A stretch of 17,527 nt of DNA from Promethearchaeia archaeon (GCA_029856295.1 JAHQWS010000294.1:1-17527); one strand, 5' to 3'. Positions 1 to 8,111 are shown, counted from the first letter of the stretch. Notes: generated by a model not told the origin, from the sequence alone. Made by a program: numbers and translations.

Positions 1-126
1 ATTTTTACCTTTCCTTGCATTACTTTCTATTATTTCATCCCTGCTGACTTCAATTTCTAATGTCGATTCGTCATAAATCTCTTTTAAATTAATAAATTTT
101 GAAGGCCCTACAAATTTCTTGAACAT
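1..126 (-). CDS. Partial unknown protein (N-terminal 42 residues)
   Basis: An open minus-strand frame begins with ATG at 126 and runs off the window edge at base 1 without a stop. The visible product starts MFKKFVGPSKFINLKEIYDE and continues as a mixed-charge, soluble-looking segment; I recognise no domain. The start is supported by a TATA-like box centred 25 nt upstream (147-155), the spacing of a leaderless archaeal transcript, and there is no Shine-Dalgarno sequence. It is divergent from the MFS gene at 265. Too little is visible for a function. Confidence 0.55.
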   Translation of the reverse strand, partial: MFKKFVGPSKFINLKEIYDESTLEIEVSRDEIIESNARKGKN

Positions 127-146
127 AAAGATATTTAAATCAATAG

Positions 147-155
147 ATATATAAA
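147..155 (-). promoter_or_regulatory. TATA box for the partial gene at 1-126
   Basis: The minus strand reads ATTTATATA here, centred 25 nt before the ATG at 126. That spacing places the transcription start at or next to the start codon, suggesting a leaderless mRNA. It lies in the 138-nt divergent region shared with the transporter at 265; a weaker plus-strand candidate is TTTTAAATATA at 189-199. Confidence 0.45.
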
Positions 156-264
156 TATTTTCAGTATAGATTTCAGACAATTAATTAATTTTAAATATAC
201 AAAGAATTAATTTACAATTAATTTTAATATTAATTTAATTTTTAATTGGAGGTATTAATTAAAA

Positions 265-1566
265 ATGAGCAATAAAGAGGAATTAAAGGAATATAAATCT
301 TTTTATACAATTATCTTTTCTATAAATTATTTAATGCAGGGATTAGTCATAAGTATTTTCGCGATACTCCTCCCAATATTTTTGATAGGATATATGGGAG
401 CATTAGATGCATCAGATCTCGCCTTTTTAGCAACTATAATATCAGCACCTACTTTATTAAAAATCCTTTATGGTTTGGTGACAGATAAGATTGGTACCAA
501 ACAGATGGGCAGACGAAAACCTTGGATTTTGGTTTCAGGAATAATTTCTGGAGTTCTATTCTTTCTTTTCCCTCTCTTTATAACCCCAACTAACATATTA
601 ATGGTGAGTGCGTTCTTTGGATTTATTATCTTTGTAAGTATATATATGATTGATACGGCCACCGATGCTTTTCTTCTCGATATTTGTCCCAAAGAAAAAC
701 TGGGAAGAACTCAAGGTCTCTGTTTTTCAACTAGGGCGATTGGGACTATAACTGGGGGTCCGATTTTCCTATATTTAGTGGTTATAATCGAAGTTTTAAC
801 TGTACAAGTAGTGTTTGTTCTAATGGGAATTTTATTAATTATCACTGCTTTTTTAATTCTTACAGTTAAGGCCATAGAAGCTCCTCTTGAGGTTAAACTA
901 GGATTACATCTTAAAAATATGTTTAATACCAGTAGAGATTGGAAGCTATTTTTCTATTCAGTTTTCAATTCTCTGCTTAACCAAGTAGTTTTTATTTTCT
1001 TATCGATCTATATCTTAATTCAGATGAACTTAATTGAATTTAAACCTGGAGGGTCTTTATCCTTGGGAGGAACTGAAACGAGTATTTACATCTATCAAGC
1101 AAATATCGGACTTATTACAAGCGCGGGAATAATGCTTGGATCTATTTTAGGAGGCAGAATCTCCGATCTTTTATCAAGGAAGATTGGTGTTTATATAACC
1201 TTCTTAATCTCAACAATTACTATTTTATTAATACTGATTGATGTAAACTTAATTGGAATAGGAATGCTACTGTTTTTTGCTGCATTAATCGGATTTGCGA
1301 TGGGATTGCGATTATCTACATATACTGCTGTAGCAGGACAAATGTCCAAAAAACATCCAGAAATGATTGGAACGTTTTTTGCAATTTGTATGATGTTCGC
1401 AAACATCGGAGTAGTAATGGGATTACTTATAACAGGAATTATATTTAGTCTTACTGCGAGTTTTATGGTAGTTTTTATCTTTATGGCAATAATTCAGAAT
1501 ATAGGACTCTTATTTTTCTTTTTATTAGATCCAAAGGATTATGAACCAAAATTAGATCAAAAATAA
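265..1566 (+). CDS. MFS transporter
   Basis: A 433-residue polytopic membrane protein of the major facilitator superfamily, with about twelve hydrophobic segments. The loop after the second segment holds a motif-A-like sequence, DKIGTKQMGRRKPW (residues 74-87), typical of MFS and close to the GRRKPW form seen in GPH and AmpG/PucC-type carriers. A second copy of the pattern, GGRISDLLSRKIG, opens the second six-helix half, as expected from MFS internal duplication. The start is supported by GGAGGT at 248-253, 11 nt before the ATG. It is convergent with the MttB-family gene at 1645-3078, so it is not in that operon, but it could import a substrate for it. Substrate unknown; the family assignment is firm, the subfamily is not. 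Confidence 0.85.
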   Translation: MSNKEELKEYKSFYTIIFSINYLMQGLVISIFAILLPIFLIGYMGALDASDLAFLATIISAPTLLKILYGLVTDKIGTKQMGRRKPWILVSGIISGVLFFLFPLFITPTNILMVSAFFGFIIFVSIYMIDTATDAFLLDICPKEKLGRTQGLCFSTRAIGTITGGPIFLYLVVIIEVLTVQVVFVLMGILLIITAFLILTVKAIEAPLEVKLGLHLKNMFNTSRDWKLFFYSVFNSLLNQVVFIFLSIYILIQMNLIEFKPGGSLSLGGTETSIYIYQANIGLITSAGIMLGSILGGRISDLLSRKIGVYITFLISTITILLILIDVNLIGIGMLLFFAALIGFAMGLRLSTYTAVAGQMSKKHPEMIGTFFAICMMFANIGVVMGLLITGIIFSLTASFMVVFIFMAIIQNIGLLFFFLLDPKDYEPKLDQK

Positions 1567-1580
1567 AACTATGATAGAAA

Positions 1581-1612
1581 AAGTCATTTTTATTGACTTC
1601 TCTTTTATTTTT
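1581..1612 (+). terminator. Hairpin plus T-rich tract between convergent genes
   Basis: AAGTCA (1581-1586) and TGACTT (1594-1599) form a 6-bp stem with a 7-nt loop, followed by a T-rich run (TCTTTTATTTTTTAT). It lies 15 nt after the MFS stop codon. Archaeal termination depends mainly on U-tracts, so the run may matter more than the short stem. Confidence 0.4.
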
Positions 1613-1644
1613 TATAATTATTCTTGGAAAGATTTAGGCGATTA

Positions 1645-3078
1645 TTACTTTAATAGAGTCAAATTTCGCTTTGCCATTTCAACAATCTTTTCAAGTTCAT
1701 AGACTAAATCATCGGCCAGCGGCTCTGGTTCATGATTAGTTAAAATTGCTTTTTTTCGTTCATTACAACGCTGTTCCATATCACTTGCTCCTTTTTCGTT
1801 CCAAGCATTGTAATATCTTCTGTCCAAGAGAGTTGGAAACCATAATTCTTTTTTGAAGTGTTTTCGAGTATGCTGCTTGTCAATAAAAGAACCTCTTGGG
1901 CCTATTTTTTCAATAATGTCTATGGCGAAATTCTCATCTTCATATTTTATATACCTATTTGTACTTTCTATATAAGAAATGATTTCGGATTGCATGACAA
2001 GAATATCCAATGAACTTGCCTGATCTACTCCACAAATTCCCATATGGCCAAAAATATCTGCTCCAGCAGCAACTCCTAATGCTAATGTCACCCCGCATTC
2101 CAGACCTGCTTGAGCATCAGGACGTTTGGAATCCGTCAATCCAGCATTAACATATACAGGAAATCCATAATGCTTCCCCATCTGGGTCATTGCAACGTTA
2201 AATATTGCTTGCTCAGGACCAGAGAAGATTAATTGAACAGTTTGCATATCAAATGCATGGCATATACCTCCATAACAAACCGGCATTCCTTCTCGTATGA
2301 GTTGAGTTATACATATACCCGCTAAAATTTCTGCATTTTCTTGAGCCATAGTACCTGCAATAGTCGATGGAGCTGACATGCCCATCTGGGCCATTGGTCC
2401 AATCGGAACTGGAAGATTTAACCGGGCAGTCTCAAATAAAAGATCAATACCATTAAACGGGAAACTTAGAGGACTGATAGGTTCAAGAAAAGGATAAAAT
2501 AAAGGATATTTTTCTGCCTTTTTCTCATCTCCCCTCAACTTAATGAGCAAATCTACAATACATTTTGTGGAAGCTCTATCATAAAACCAAAATGTGATAG
2601 GTTTGGTTGTATTTTTAATCATTTCGAAAGCTACAGCCACACATCGCCATACAACAGGAATTTCATGAGGATCAGACATTGCTCCTGGGATATTTATATA
2701 TTCTAAAGAATCAGCGAATTTAACGGCTTTAGAAACATCATTCATAGTTGCATACCTTCTTTTTTCACCAATATTATCAAGCCAAAATGCCTGACCAGCC
2801 GTTGTATTGTAATTCCTTTTTCCTACTCCGAATTCTGCTTTTTTAGATAAATCACGGCCATAAATTGTAAATTTTTTACCTGCTTTGGAAATAAATTCCA
2901 TTACTAATTCATTTGGAATTTTTACTCTTTTTTCTGGACGATTTACAATAGCTCCATAATTTTCAAAACGTTTTAATATCTCATCATGAGGAATAAAAAC
3001 CCCTATTCTTTCTAAAATTTCTATAGATGCTTGATGGATTTGATCAATCTGTTCTTTTGAAAGAACTTTAGCTATCAT
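1645..3078 (-). CDS. MttB-family (non-pyrrolysine) corrinoid methyltransferase homolog 1
   Basis: A 477-residue homolog of the trimethylamine methyltransferase family (MttB, COG5598). Family members move a methyl group from a methylated amine to the cobalt of a corrinoid protein. The N-terminal segment (SIEILERIGV..., from about residue 18), the YNTTAGQAFW segment near residue 90 and the glycine-rich TIM-barrel segments (GVTLALGVAAGADIFGHMG, GAMSDPHEIPV) fit the family. True MttB carries pyrrolysine at an in-frame UAG; this frame reads through at full length with no amber codon and ends in TAA, so it belongs with the non-Pyl branch, whose characterised members act on glycine betaine and other quaternary amines. 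It is the second of two tandem genes, 51 nt after the first, and has its own TATA-like box. Actual substrate unknown. Confidence 0.85.
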   Translation of the reverse strand: MIAKVLSKEQIDQIHQASIEILERIGVFIPHDEILKRFENYGAIVNRPEKRVKIPNELVMEFISKAGKKFTIYGRDLSKKAEFGVGKRNYNTTAGQAFWLDNIGEKRRYATMNDVSKAVKFADSLEYINIPGAMSDPHEIPVVWRCVAVAFEMIKNTTKPITFWFYDRASTKCIVDLLIKLRGDEKKAEKYPLFYPFLEPISPLSFPFNGIDLLFETARLNLPVPIGPMAQMGMSAPSTIAGTMAQENAEILAGICITQLIREGMPVCYGGICHAFDMQTVQLIFSGPEQAIFNVAMTQMGKHYGFPVYVNAGLTDSKRPDAQAGLECGVTLALGVAAGADIFGHMGICGVDQASSLDILVMQSEIISYIESTNRYIKYEDENFAIDIIEKIGPRGSFIDKQHTRKHFKKELWFPTLLDRRYYNAWNEKGASDMEQRCNERKKAILTNHEPEPLADDLVYELEKIVEMAKRNLTLLK

Positions 3079-3102
3079 TATTATTTTAAAAAATTGTTTT
3101 AA

Positions 3103-3114
3103 ATTTATATAAAA
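3103..3114 (-). promoter_or_regulatory. TATA box between the two MttB-family genes
   Basis: The minus strand contains TTTTATATAAAT in the 51-nt gap, centred about 31 nt upstream of the ATG at 3078. The downstream methyltransferase could therefore be transcribed independently with a very short leader; no SD is visible before that ATG. Confidence 0.45.
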
Positions 3115-3129
3115 TTATTGCTAGCCTTA

Positions 3130-4557
3130 TTATTTCAAATTAGTAGAAGCTATTTTATCTAATTCATTTAACAAATTTTTCTCAATTGGCTTTATTGGAG
3201 CCTTATTTATCAATTTAGAAGCTTCATCTAATGCTCTTTTTCCAATCGATTTAGCTCCAGAATTTTTCCATAGATTGTAAGACATTCTATTAATTATTGA
3301 ACTCGGTAAAAATAGTTCTTTCTTAAATAGCTTCTTGGTAGTCGGATGCGAAAGTAATTGTTCCTTTTTTTCATAATCTTTTAAAATTTCAGAGGCAAAG
3401 GGTGACCCATAATCCTCAATTCCAGAAATAAATCTTTTTACCATCCCTACAATTTCATTATCTATTAATAATTTCTCAATACTTTGCGTAGCTTCAAACT
3501 CTAACATTCCGGGACCAGAAATTACATTAATACCAGCAAGAGCTCCAAGCAAAATACCCATACCCGCTTCAAATCCGGCTTGAGTATCTGGAACCATAGA
3601 ATCGCTTACACTCATATAAGCGTGGGTTGGTAACTTCAAAAATTTGCCCATTTCAACACCTCCGATATTTACCATCATCGACTCAATAGCGCTCATAGGG
3701 GTTGTTCCGTATTTCATATCCATCATAGAAGGTGACCCCCCCCATATTATTGGCGCAGCTTTTTTTGTTAATTGAGAAATTACAGTCCCCGCTAAATTTT
3801 CAGCACAATACTGTGTAATTGAACCAATCAGAGTTATTGGTGCATTTGCACCTCCTAAAGGCATTGAAACAAATTCAATAGGAATCATGCTTTTCGCTCC
3901 GTCTATTATGGCTTGGGTTGTAAGATCCGTCCATTTTAAGGGTGGAGAGGGAGCAGCATCGAAGATTGCCAACGGTTTTCTCGCTAACTCATCCTCAGAG
4001 AGTCGGCAGGCTAGAAGGAGCTTTCGCATAATTACGAAACTCTCTTTACGGAATGTCCCTGTAATGATGGGTTTAAAGCAATTTGTTAAGCAGATAAATA
4101 ACCTATGCCAATCTTGAGCCTCCAATGGGATATCTTGGCATATTAAAGCGGTACTCTGGGCCTCAATATACTTTAATTGCTCCACAATTTTCGAAAAGCG
4201 GATAAAATCTTGGGAATTTGCACGTCTTCTCTGCCGGGTAATCTCATCTATAATATGCATTGCCGCAGATCCGGGATTAAAATAGGAATTATCACCTTTC
4301 AGGGAGAGGCTTTCTTCACCCTCTCTATCATATAAAACAATTTCGGACGGTACATCTCCTAAACACTTATCTACTAAATCAGATGGAATGAAATAGCGCG
4401 AATCTTTATGGTTTATTCCATTGCTGTTTAACAATTCAATTGCTTCCTGATTTTCAATATAGACTCCAAGAGTTTCAAGAATACTTTTAGCTTCAATAAA
4501 AATTTGTTTTTTATGTGCCTCATCTAATAATTGAATTTTTGGCCTGATAATCGTCAT
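3130..4557 (-). CDS. MttB-family (non-pyrrolysine) corrinoid methyltransferase homolog 2
   Basis: A 475-residue member of the trimethylamine methyltransferase-like family, similar in length and layout to the gene just downstream but clearly diverged. Shared landmarks are the N-terminal ILETLGVYIEN helix, the YFNPGSAAMHIID segment near residue 92 (matching YNTTAGQAFW in the neighbour), the KPIITGTF strand, the AENLAGTVISQL helix and the C-terminal DTQAGFEAGMGILLGALAG segment. No in-frame TAG is present, so it lacks pyrrolysine. It is the first gene of the pair and is divergent from the TPR gene at 4676 across 118 nt. The presence of two distinct paralogs suggests two methylated substrates or a heteromeric arrangement; that is inference. 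No corrinoid-binding protein gene is next to it. Confidence 0.85.
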   Translation of the reverse strand: MTIIRPKIQLLDEAHKKQIFIEAKSILETLGVYIENQEAIELLNSNGINHKDSRYFIPSDLVDKCLGDVPSEIVLYDREGEESLSLKGDNSYFNPGSAAMHIIDEITRQRRRANSQDFIRFSKIVEQLKYIEAQSTALICQDIPLEAQDWHRLFICLTNCFKPIITGTFRKESFVIMRKLLLACRLSEDELARKPLAIFDAAPSPPLKWTDLTTQAIIDGAKSMIPIEFVSMPLGGANAPITLIGSITQYCAENLAGTVISQLTKKAAPIIWGGSPSMMDMKYGTTPMSAIESMMVNIGGVEMGKFLKLPTHAYMSVSDSMVPDTQAGFEAGMGILLGALAGINVISGPGMLEFEATQSIEKLLIDNEIVGMVKRFISGIEDYGSPFASEILKDYEKKEQLLSHPTTKKLFKKELFLPSSIINRMSYNLWKNSGAKSIGKRALDEASKLINKAPIKPIEKNLLNELDKIASTNLK

Positions 4558-4637
4558 ATTAAATCCAATCTTTCATGCAAAAATATTTTAAATTTAAGTT
4601 TTATATTTTGTTTTCTAATTTTTTTAAAAAATTAAAG

Positions 4638-4646
4638 TTTTATAAG
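4638..4646 (+). promoter_or_regulatory. TATA box for the TPR gene
   Basis: TTTTATAAG lies about 33 nt upstream of the ATG at 4676, consistent with a short leader. There is no SD before that ATG. The same 118-nt region must also hold the promoter of the divergent methyltransferase gene, where only general A/T-rich sequence is seen. Confidence 0.4.
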
Positions 4647-4675
4647 ATGATTGTTATTAGAGATTTTGATTTCAC

Positions 4676-5569
4676 ATGCAAAAAAAAATTGAAGGTAAAA
4701 CGGGTTCAGAGTGGGTTAATGCCGGAGTTAATTACTTCGATGCGGGAAAATTTAAAGAGGCGATTGATTCATTTAAAAAGGCAGCTAAAATTTATCCTGA
4801 TAGTAGCGACATATGGATTAATCTCGGCGCAGCCTATGAGAACGTAGGAAACTATAAAATGTTGGTTCAATGCTGCGAAAAGGCAATTAATATCAACACC
4901 CAAGATAATATGGCTTGGTTTAACAGCGGAATAGGATATAGTAAGTTAGAAAATTATAAAAAAGCAATTGAAAGCTTTAATCAAGCAGTGAAACTCGATG
5001 CGAAGGATAAAAATGCATGGTTTCACTTAGGCCTGGCATATCTCAAAACAAATGATGGCCAAAACGCTGCCGAGAGCTTTACCAAAGTTACTAAACTTGA
5101 TCCCAAATATGTGAATGCCTGGAAAAATTTAGGGCGTATTTATAAAGGCACTGGAGATTTCAAGAATGCAATCGACAACTTTAATAAATCAATTAGACTT
5201 GATCCTGATGATAGCGTAATATGGTATGAAATGGGAAGTGCATACTATAGATTAGAGAAGAAACTGAAAGCCATTGAAAGCTATGAAAAGTCTGTTAGTC
5301 TCAATCCAAAATCATCTGAGGTTTGGAATAATATGGGATTCGCTTATAAAGATATCGGGAAGATCCAAAGGGCTATAGAGTGTTATGAAATGGCTGTTAA
5401 GACGGATCCCCGTAATTCTACTGCATTCTATAATTTAGGAATCGCATATAATAATAATGGAAATCCTCAGAAAGCCATTGAATGCCTTGAGAATGCTCTA
5501 AAAATAGACCCGAAAGATAAACCGGCAAAAGTATACCTAAAAAAATTGAATAAACAGATCAGCGAATAA
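4676..5569 (+). CDS. TPR-repeat protein with eight tandem repeats
   Basis: A 297-residue soluble protein made almost wholly of tetratricopeptide repeats. After a 9-residue N-terminal tail, eight consecutive 34-residue repeats fill residues 10-281 exactly, leaving a 16-residue C-terminal tail. Each repeat follows the W..LG..Y...G....AI..F..A...DP pattern, for example AWFNSGIGYSKLENYKKAIE in repeat 3. TPRs form a superhelical scaffold for protein-protein contacts; no enzymatic domain, signal peptide or membrane segment is seen. The repeats are well diverged at DNA level, so they are not a recent expansion. It stands alone between a divergent methyltransferase and a downstream transporter, so its partner cannot be read from context. 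Confidence 0.9.
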   Translation: MQKKIEGKTGSEWVNAGVNYFDAGKFKEAIDSFKKAAKIYPDSSDIWINLGAAYENVGNYKMLVQCCEKAININTQDNMAWFNSGIGYSKLENYKKAIESFNQAVKLDAKDKNAWFHLGLAYLKTNDGQNAAESFTKVTKLDPKYVNAWKNLGRIYKGTGDFKNAIDNFNKSIRLDPDDSVIWYEMGSAYYRLEKKLKAIESYEKSVSLNPKSSEVWNNMGFAYKDIGKIQRAIECYEMAVKTDPRNSTAFYNLGIAYNNNGNPQKAIECLENALKIDPKDKPAKVYLKKLNKQISE

Positions 5570-5603
5570 ATCAATTAATTCAATGTTAGATTATGCGTTT
5601 ATA

Positions 5604-5640
5604 AACTAAGCTTAGTTCTAATTTTTATTTATTTTATATT
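5604..5640 (+). terminator. 14-bp palindrome followed by T-rich tract
   Basis: AACTAAGCTTAGTT (5604-5617) is a perfect palindrome 35 nt after the TPR stop, followed by a T-rich run. Folded as a 5-bp stem with an AGCT loop it could end the TPR transcript. It also lies about 55 nt upstream of the next gene's TATA box, so an operator for a dimeric regulator is an alternative. Confidence 0.35.
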
Positions 5641-5670
5641 AAATGAAATTAATATTATACTGTAAATTTA

Positions 5671-5678
5671 TTTTATAC
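5671..5678 (+). promoter_or_regulatory. TATA box for the GPH transporter at 5702
   Basis: TTTTATAC is centred about 27 nt upstream of the ATG at 5702, with no SD in between. This predicts a leaderless or nearly leaderless mRNA. Confidence 0.4.
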
Positions 5679-5701
5679 AGAAAATATAATGAGTAATATA
5701 A

Positions 5702-7093
5702 ATGAGCATTCCAAAAGATAAGGCTAACCAAGGACACTCAACTACCGATATACTGGCATATAGTAATGCCTATTTTGCTGATGTTGTAGCCTCTCAATTT
5801 ATTTCATTTTTATTATTTACTTTTTACTTTACTATCGTTGGTTTAAATATCAATTGGATTACATTAGGATTTATTTTGAGGTCTTTGTGGGACGTATTTA
5901 ATAACCCTTTATTAGGAGCCTTATCAGACCGAACCAAATCGAAATGGGGTAGAAGAAAACCATATATTATCGTAGGAATAATACCCACATCCATTATATT
6001 AATCTTTTTATGGACTCCGCCTTCCGGACCTGATATTACCATCTTTATTTATTTTCTTATTATGATGTTTGTGTTTGAATTTTTCTTTAATATGTATAGC
6101 TTGAATACAATGGCCTTATTTCCAGAAATGTATCAAAACTTAGAAGAGAGAGCAAGAGCAAATAACATTATTCAAATCATCGGAATAATAGCTTTGATCT
6201 TTGCATATCTAGCACCGAGTTTTTTTATTCCCAATTATACCGATTCAAAATATGCTGTGAATTATATCTATGCGGGTATATTTATAGCGATTATAACCGG
6301 GGTTACAGGAGGAATATTTATTAAATTCGGGATAAAAGAGCGGTTGGAATATCTAAAAGATACCGAAAAAGCTCCCCGAATAATATCTTCAATAAAAATT
6401 TCATTGGAAAATAAGGCTTTTCGAAAAAATCTTGTTGCATACTTTACTATTTATTATGTGTTTGGTATTTTACCGGTAATTACGCCTTTATATGGAAGGT
6501 TCGTATTACATATTGAAAGTTCATTTATCTTATCTCTTCTTCTGGGGGTTTCGTTTATTTCTGCTGCTTTATTTACAGTATTTTGGAGATATATATCACT
6601 GAAGTTCGGAGTGAAGAATGGTATGGTAATAGCACTAATAACCTTTATTATAACTTTAGTTCCGTTTATGTTTATTAACGATATCATAGGAGCTTTTATC
6701 GCATATATTTTTGTGGGATTAGGAATTTCAGGAGCGATGTTTTTCCGCATAATAGCCGCCTCTGCAATTATTGATGAAGATGAATTAATAACAGGAATCC
6801 GAAGAGAAGGAGTATATATGGGGTCTTTAATTTTAATGAATAGATTGACTGCAATCGCGGTATTTTTATCTATAAGTTTAGTCTTTAATATTATAGGATG
6901 GGCAGTATTTAATCCCGAATTAGCTAATGAACAAACTGTAATCGGACTTCGAAGTTTAATGTTTATATTTCCGGCTGTTGTTTTACTTATCGGTGTTCTA
7001 TCAATGCTGAGATTTCCCATCAATAAAGAAAGATATGAACAAATTAGAAACGAAATAGATAGATTACATCAAGAAAAAAGAGGGAGAATTTAA
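5702..7093 (+). CDS. GPH-family (MelB-like) MFS symporter
   Basis: A 463-residue membrane protein of the glycoside-pentoside-hexuronide:cation symporter family (MFS_2 type). The signature is in the second helix and following loop: LWDVFNNPLLGALSDRTK (residues 62-79), then WGRRKPYI (82-89). In MelB, acidic residues in this helix contribute to cation binding; D64 here is in the corresponding region. About twelve hydrophobic segments are visible, and the C-terminus is charged and cytoplasmic-looking. An out-of-frame ATG at 5689 opens only a ten-codon frame and is not the start. Similar in layout to the transporter at 11018 but clearly diverged. GPH members usually carry sugars or uronides with Na+ or H+; the substrate here is unknown. 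Confidence 0.88.
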   Translation: MSIPKDKANQGHSTTDILAYSNAYFADVVASQFISFLLFTFYFTIVGLNINWITLGFILRSLWDVFNNPLLGALSDRTKSKWGRRKPYIIVGIIPTSIILIFLWTPPSGPDITIFIYFLIMMFVFEFFFNMYSLNTMALFPEMYQNLEERARANNIIQIIGIIALIFAYLAPSFFIPNYTDSKYAVNYIYAGIFIAIITGVTGGIFIKFGIKERLEYLKDTEKAPRIISSIKISLENKAFRKNLVAYFTIYYVFGILPVITPLYGRFVLHIESSFILSLLLGVSFISAALFTVFWRYISLKFGVKNGMVIALITFIITLVPFMFINDIIGAFIAYIFVGLGISGAMFFRIIAASAIIDEDELITGIRREGVYMGSLILMNRLTAIAVFLSISLVFNIIGWAVFNPELANEQTVIGLRSLMFIFPAVVLLIGVLSMLRFPINKERYEQIRNEIDRLHQEKRGRI

Positions 7094-7325
7094 ACAAATC
7101 CCATATCTGGTTGCGGCACTTCAGCACTGCATTTTATCCTTTTTTAAAAAAATTATACAAGTGTTCTATTGATCTTGTTTTTAGATCATCACGAAAAAAT
7201 TCAAATTTATGCGGAATTTCTATTTTTTCATGTTGCTCAAAAACAATAACTTCATGTCCCTCTTTAGCTAATAAAGCTGCAGATGTAAGTCCAGAAAAAC
7301 CAAACTCTATTACTATAACTCTCAT
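7090..7325 (-). pseudogene. Remnant of an FAD/NAD-binding oxidoreductase
   Basis: The 63-codon frame from 7325 to 7134 begins like the Rossmann N-terminus of a phytoene-desaturase/amine-oxidase-type flavoprotein: a first beta strand (MRVIVIE), a glycine loop, the helix LTSAALLAKEGH, then strand EVIVFE with an acidic end. The dinucleotide loop is damaged: a GxGxxG pattern would be expected, but the sequence reads EFGFSG. Intact members are several hundred residues long, so nearly everything is missing. After the stop, another frame reads CSAEVPQPDMGFV and then a TAA at 7090-7092, which could be the old C-terminus, implying a large internal deletion and a frameshift. That stop overlaps the stop codon of the convergent transporter. 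A TATA-like box at 7351-7361 remains. An expressed short peptide cannot be excluded. Confidence 0.6.
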
Positions 7326-7435
7326 AATTATAATGAACTTTATTTATTTTCTAAATATAATTCTTACAAGCAATTAAAATGAAATGTACATTAAAAACTA
7401 AATTTTAATATCATAAAATATGATATTGCGGTGTT

Positions 7436-7480
7436 TAAAAAAATTAAAAATAAAAAATGAAGAAAAAAATTTTCTTATCC
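7436..7480 (-). terminator. T-rich tracts downstream of the SCP2-like gene
   Basis: On the minus strand several runs of T (in AATTTTTTTC, ATTTTTTATTTTTAATTTTTTT) follow the stop at 7498 within about 60 nt. There is no clear stem; U-tracts alone can terminate archaeal transcription. Confidence 0.3.
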
Positions 7481-7497
7481 TAAAATTAAAGAACTTT

Positions 7498-7941
7498 TTA
7501 TTCCTTTTTCTCAGCAGGCGGCTCTGGAGGTCTTGCTAAGGCTAAGACTTGTCCCACCATTGCTATTTGTGAAGCACCTTTTACTTTACCAGAACCCATC
7601 TTTCTGATCCACTTACCAGATTTCCATGTACTAGCCCCCATCATGGTTGCGAGAGCTGGAAATTCCCAATAGCCCCAATAGAAGAGTTTTTTCCTACTGA
7701 GAGAGTCTTTGCCCTCTTTTCTTATTCCTTCGACCTTTATCTGATCTTTGTCTATCGTGACTAAACATGCAAATCTTTTATCTTCTAGGTTATTAAAAAG
7801 TACTCGCGTTCTCATTCCTCTAATTATATCTTTACATTCCGGTGTATCTTTTACAGAATCGATAAGACCATTTATAAGCATTGGAAAGCCCTTTAGCCTC
7901 ACTTTCTTTGGTTTTGGTTTTTCTTCTGACATTTTCATCAA
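7498..7941 (-). CDS. Small SCP2-like (sterol-carrier-type fold) protein
   Basis: A 147-residue soluble protein. A lysine/proline-rich N-terminus (about residues 5-18) is followed by a segment resembling an SCP2/lipid-transfer-type domain: strands near VLFNNLEDKRFACLVTIDK (47-65) and IKVEGIR (68-74), a helix near FPALATMMG (94-102), and the lysine- and glycine-rich stretch WKSGKWIRKMGSGKVKGAS (106-124) that matches the Gk..i.G turn near the end of SCP2 domains. The tail is proline/glutamate-rich. SCP2 domains bind hydrophobic ligands such as lipids or acyl-CoA. The match is by pattern only and is moderate. The first ATG has no SD; methionines 2 and 4 are also possible starts. Stand-alone gene. 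Confidence 0.7.
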   Translation of the reverse strand: MMKMSEEKPKPKKVRLKGFPMLINGLIDSVKDTPECKDIIRGMRTRVLFNNLEDKRFACLVTIDKDQIKVEGIRKEGKDSLSRKKLFYWGYWEFPALATMMGASTWKSGKWIRKMGSGKVKGASQIAMVGQVLALARPPEPPAEKKE

Positions 7942-8090
7942 TTTGTAACAATTTCAATTTTTTTATTTTCAATAAATCTTTTTCCTTTATTATTATTACT
8001 TTTTGCTTATTTTATATTTTGATTTTTTATTATTTAAAGATTGCATGATTTCCCGATATAATATTAGTTAAAATAATAGGTTGTTGATAA
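7942..8090. other. Noncoding A/T-rich spacer
   Basis: This stretch holds the upstream region of the SCP2-like gene. I see no coding potential and no clear repeat; a T-rich minus-strand leader is all that stands out. Together with 8091-8213 it makes a 272-nt gene-free interval. Confidence 0.5.
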
Positions 8091-8111
8091 CTTTTTGTAT
8101 ATTACAAAAAG
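8091..8111. repeat. Perfect 9-bp inverted repeat, 3-nt loop
   Basis: CTTTTTGTA (8091-8099) and TACAAAAAG (8103-8111) are exact inverted copies separated by TAT. Read on the minus strand it is a hairpin about 100 nt beyond the last stop of the small-gene cassette, so it could be a terminator-like 3' element. It shares three bases with the larger nested structure next to it. Confidence 0.6.

Noticed and set aside
3736..3746. Frameshift risk at a C8 run in the second methyltransferase gene
   Set aside because: The run encodes part of a glycine-rich segment (WGGSP) and the frame stays open and family-like on both sides.
1645..4557. Pyrrolysine-containing MttB
   Set aside because: Both frames are complete without an in-frame TAG and end in TAA, so no Pyl read-through is needed.
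4575..4847. 90-codon plus-strand frame overlapping the TPR gene
   Set aside because: It overlaps the first TPR repeats in another frame and has no domain; the TPR frame has exact 34-residue periodicity.
6454..7023. 189-codon minus-strand open frame inside the GPH transporter
   Set aside because: It is antisense to a strongly supported membrane protein, and its composition (I/N/K/P-rich, no domain) reflects the opposite strand.
7111..7377. 88-codon plus-strand frame over the oxidoreductase remnant
   Set aside because: The opposite strand has a recognisable Rossmann N-terminus; this frame looks like its shadow.
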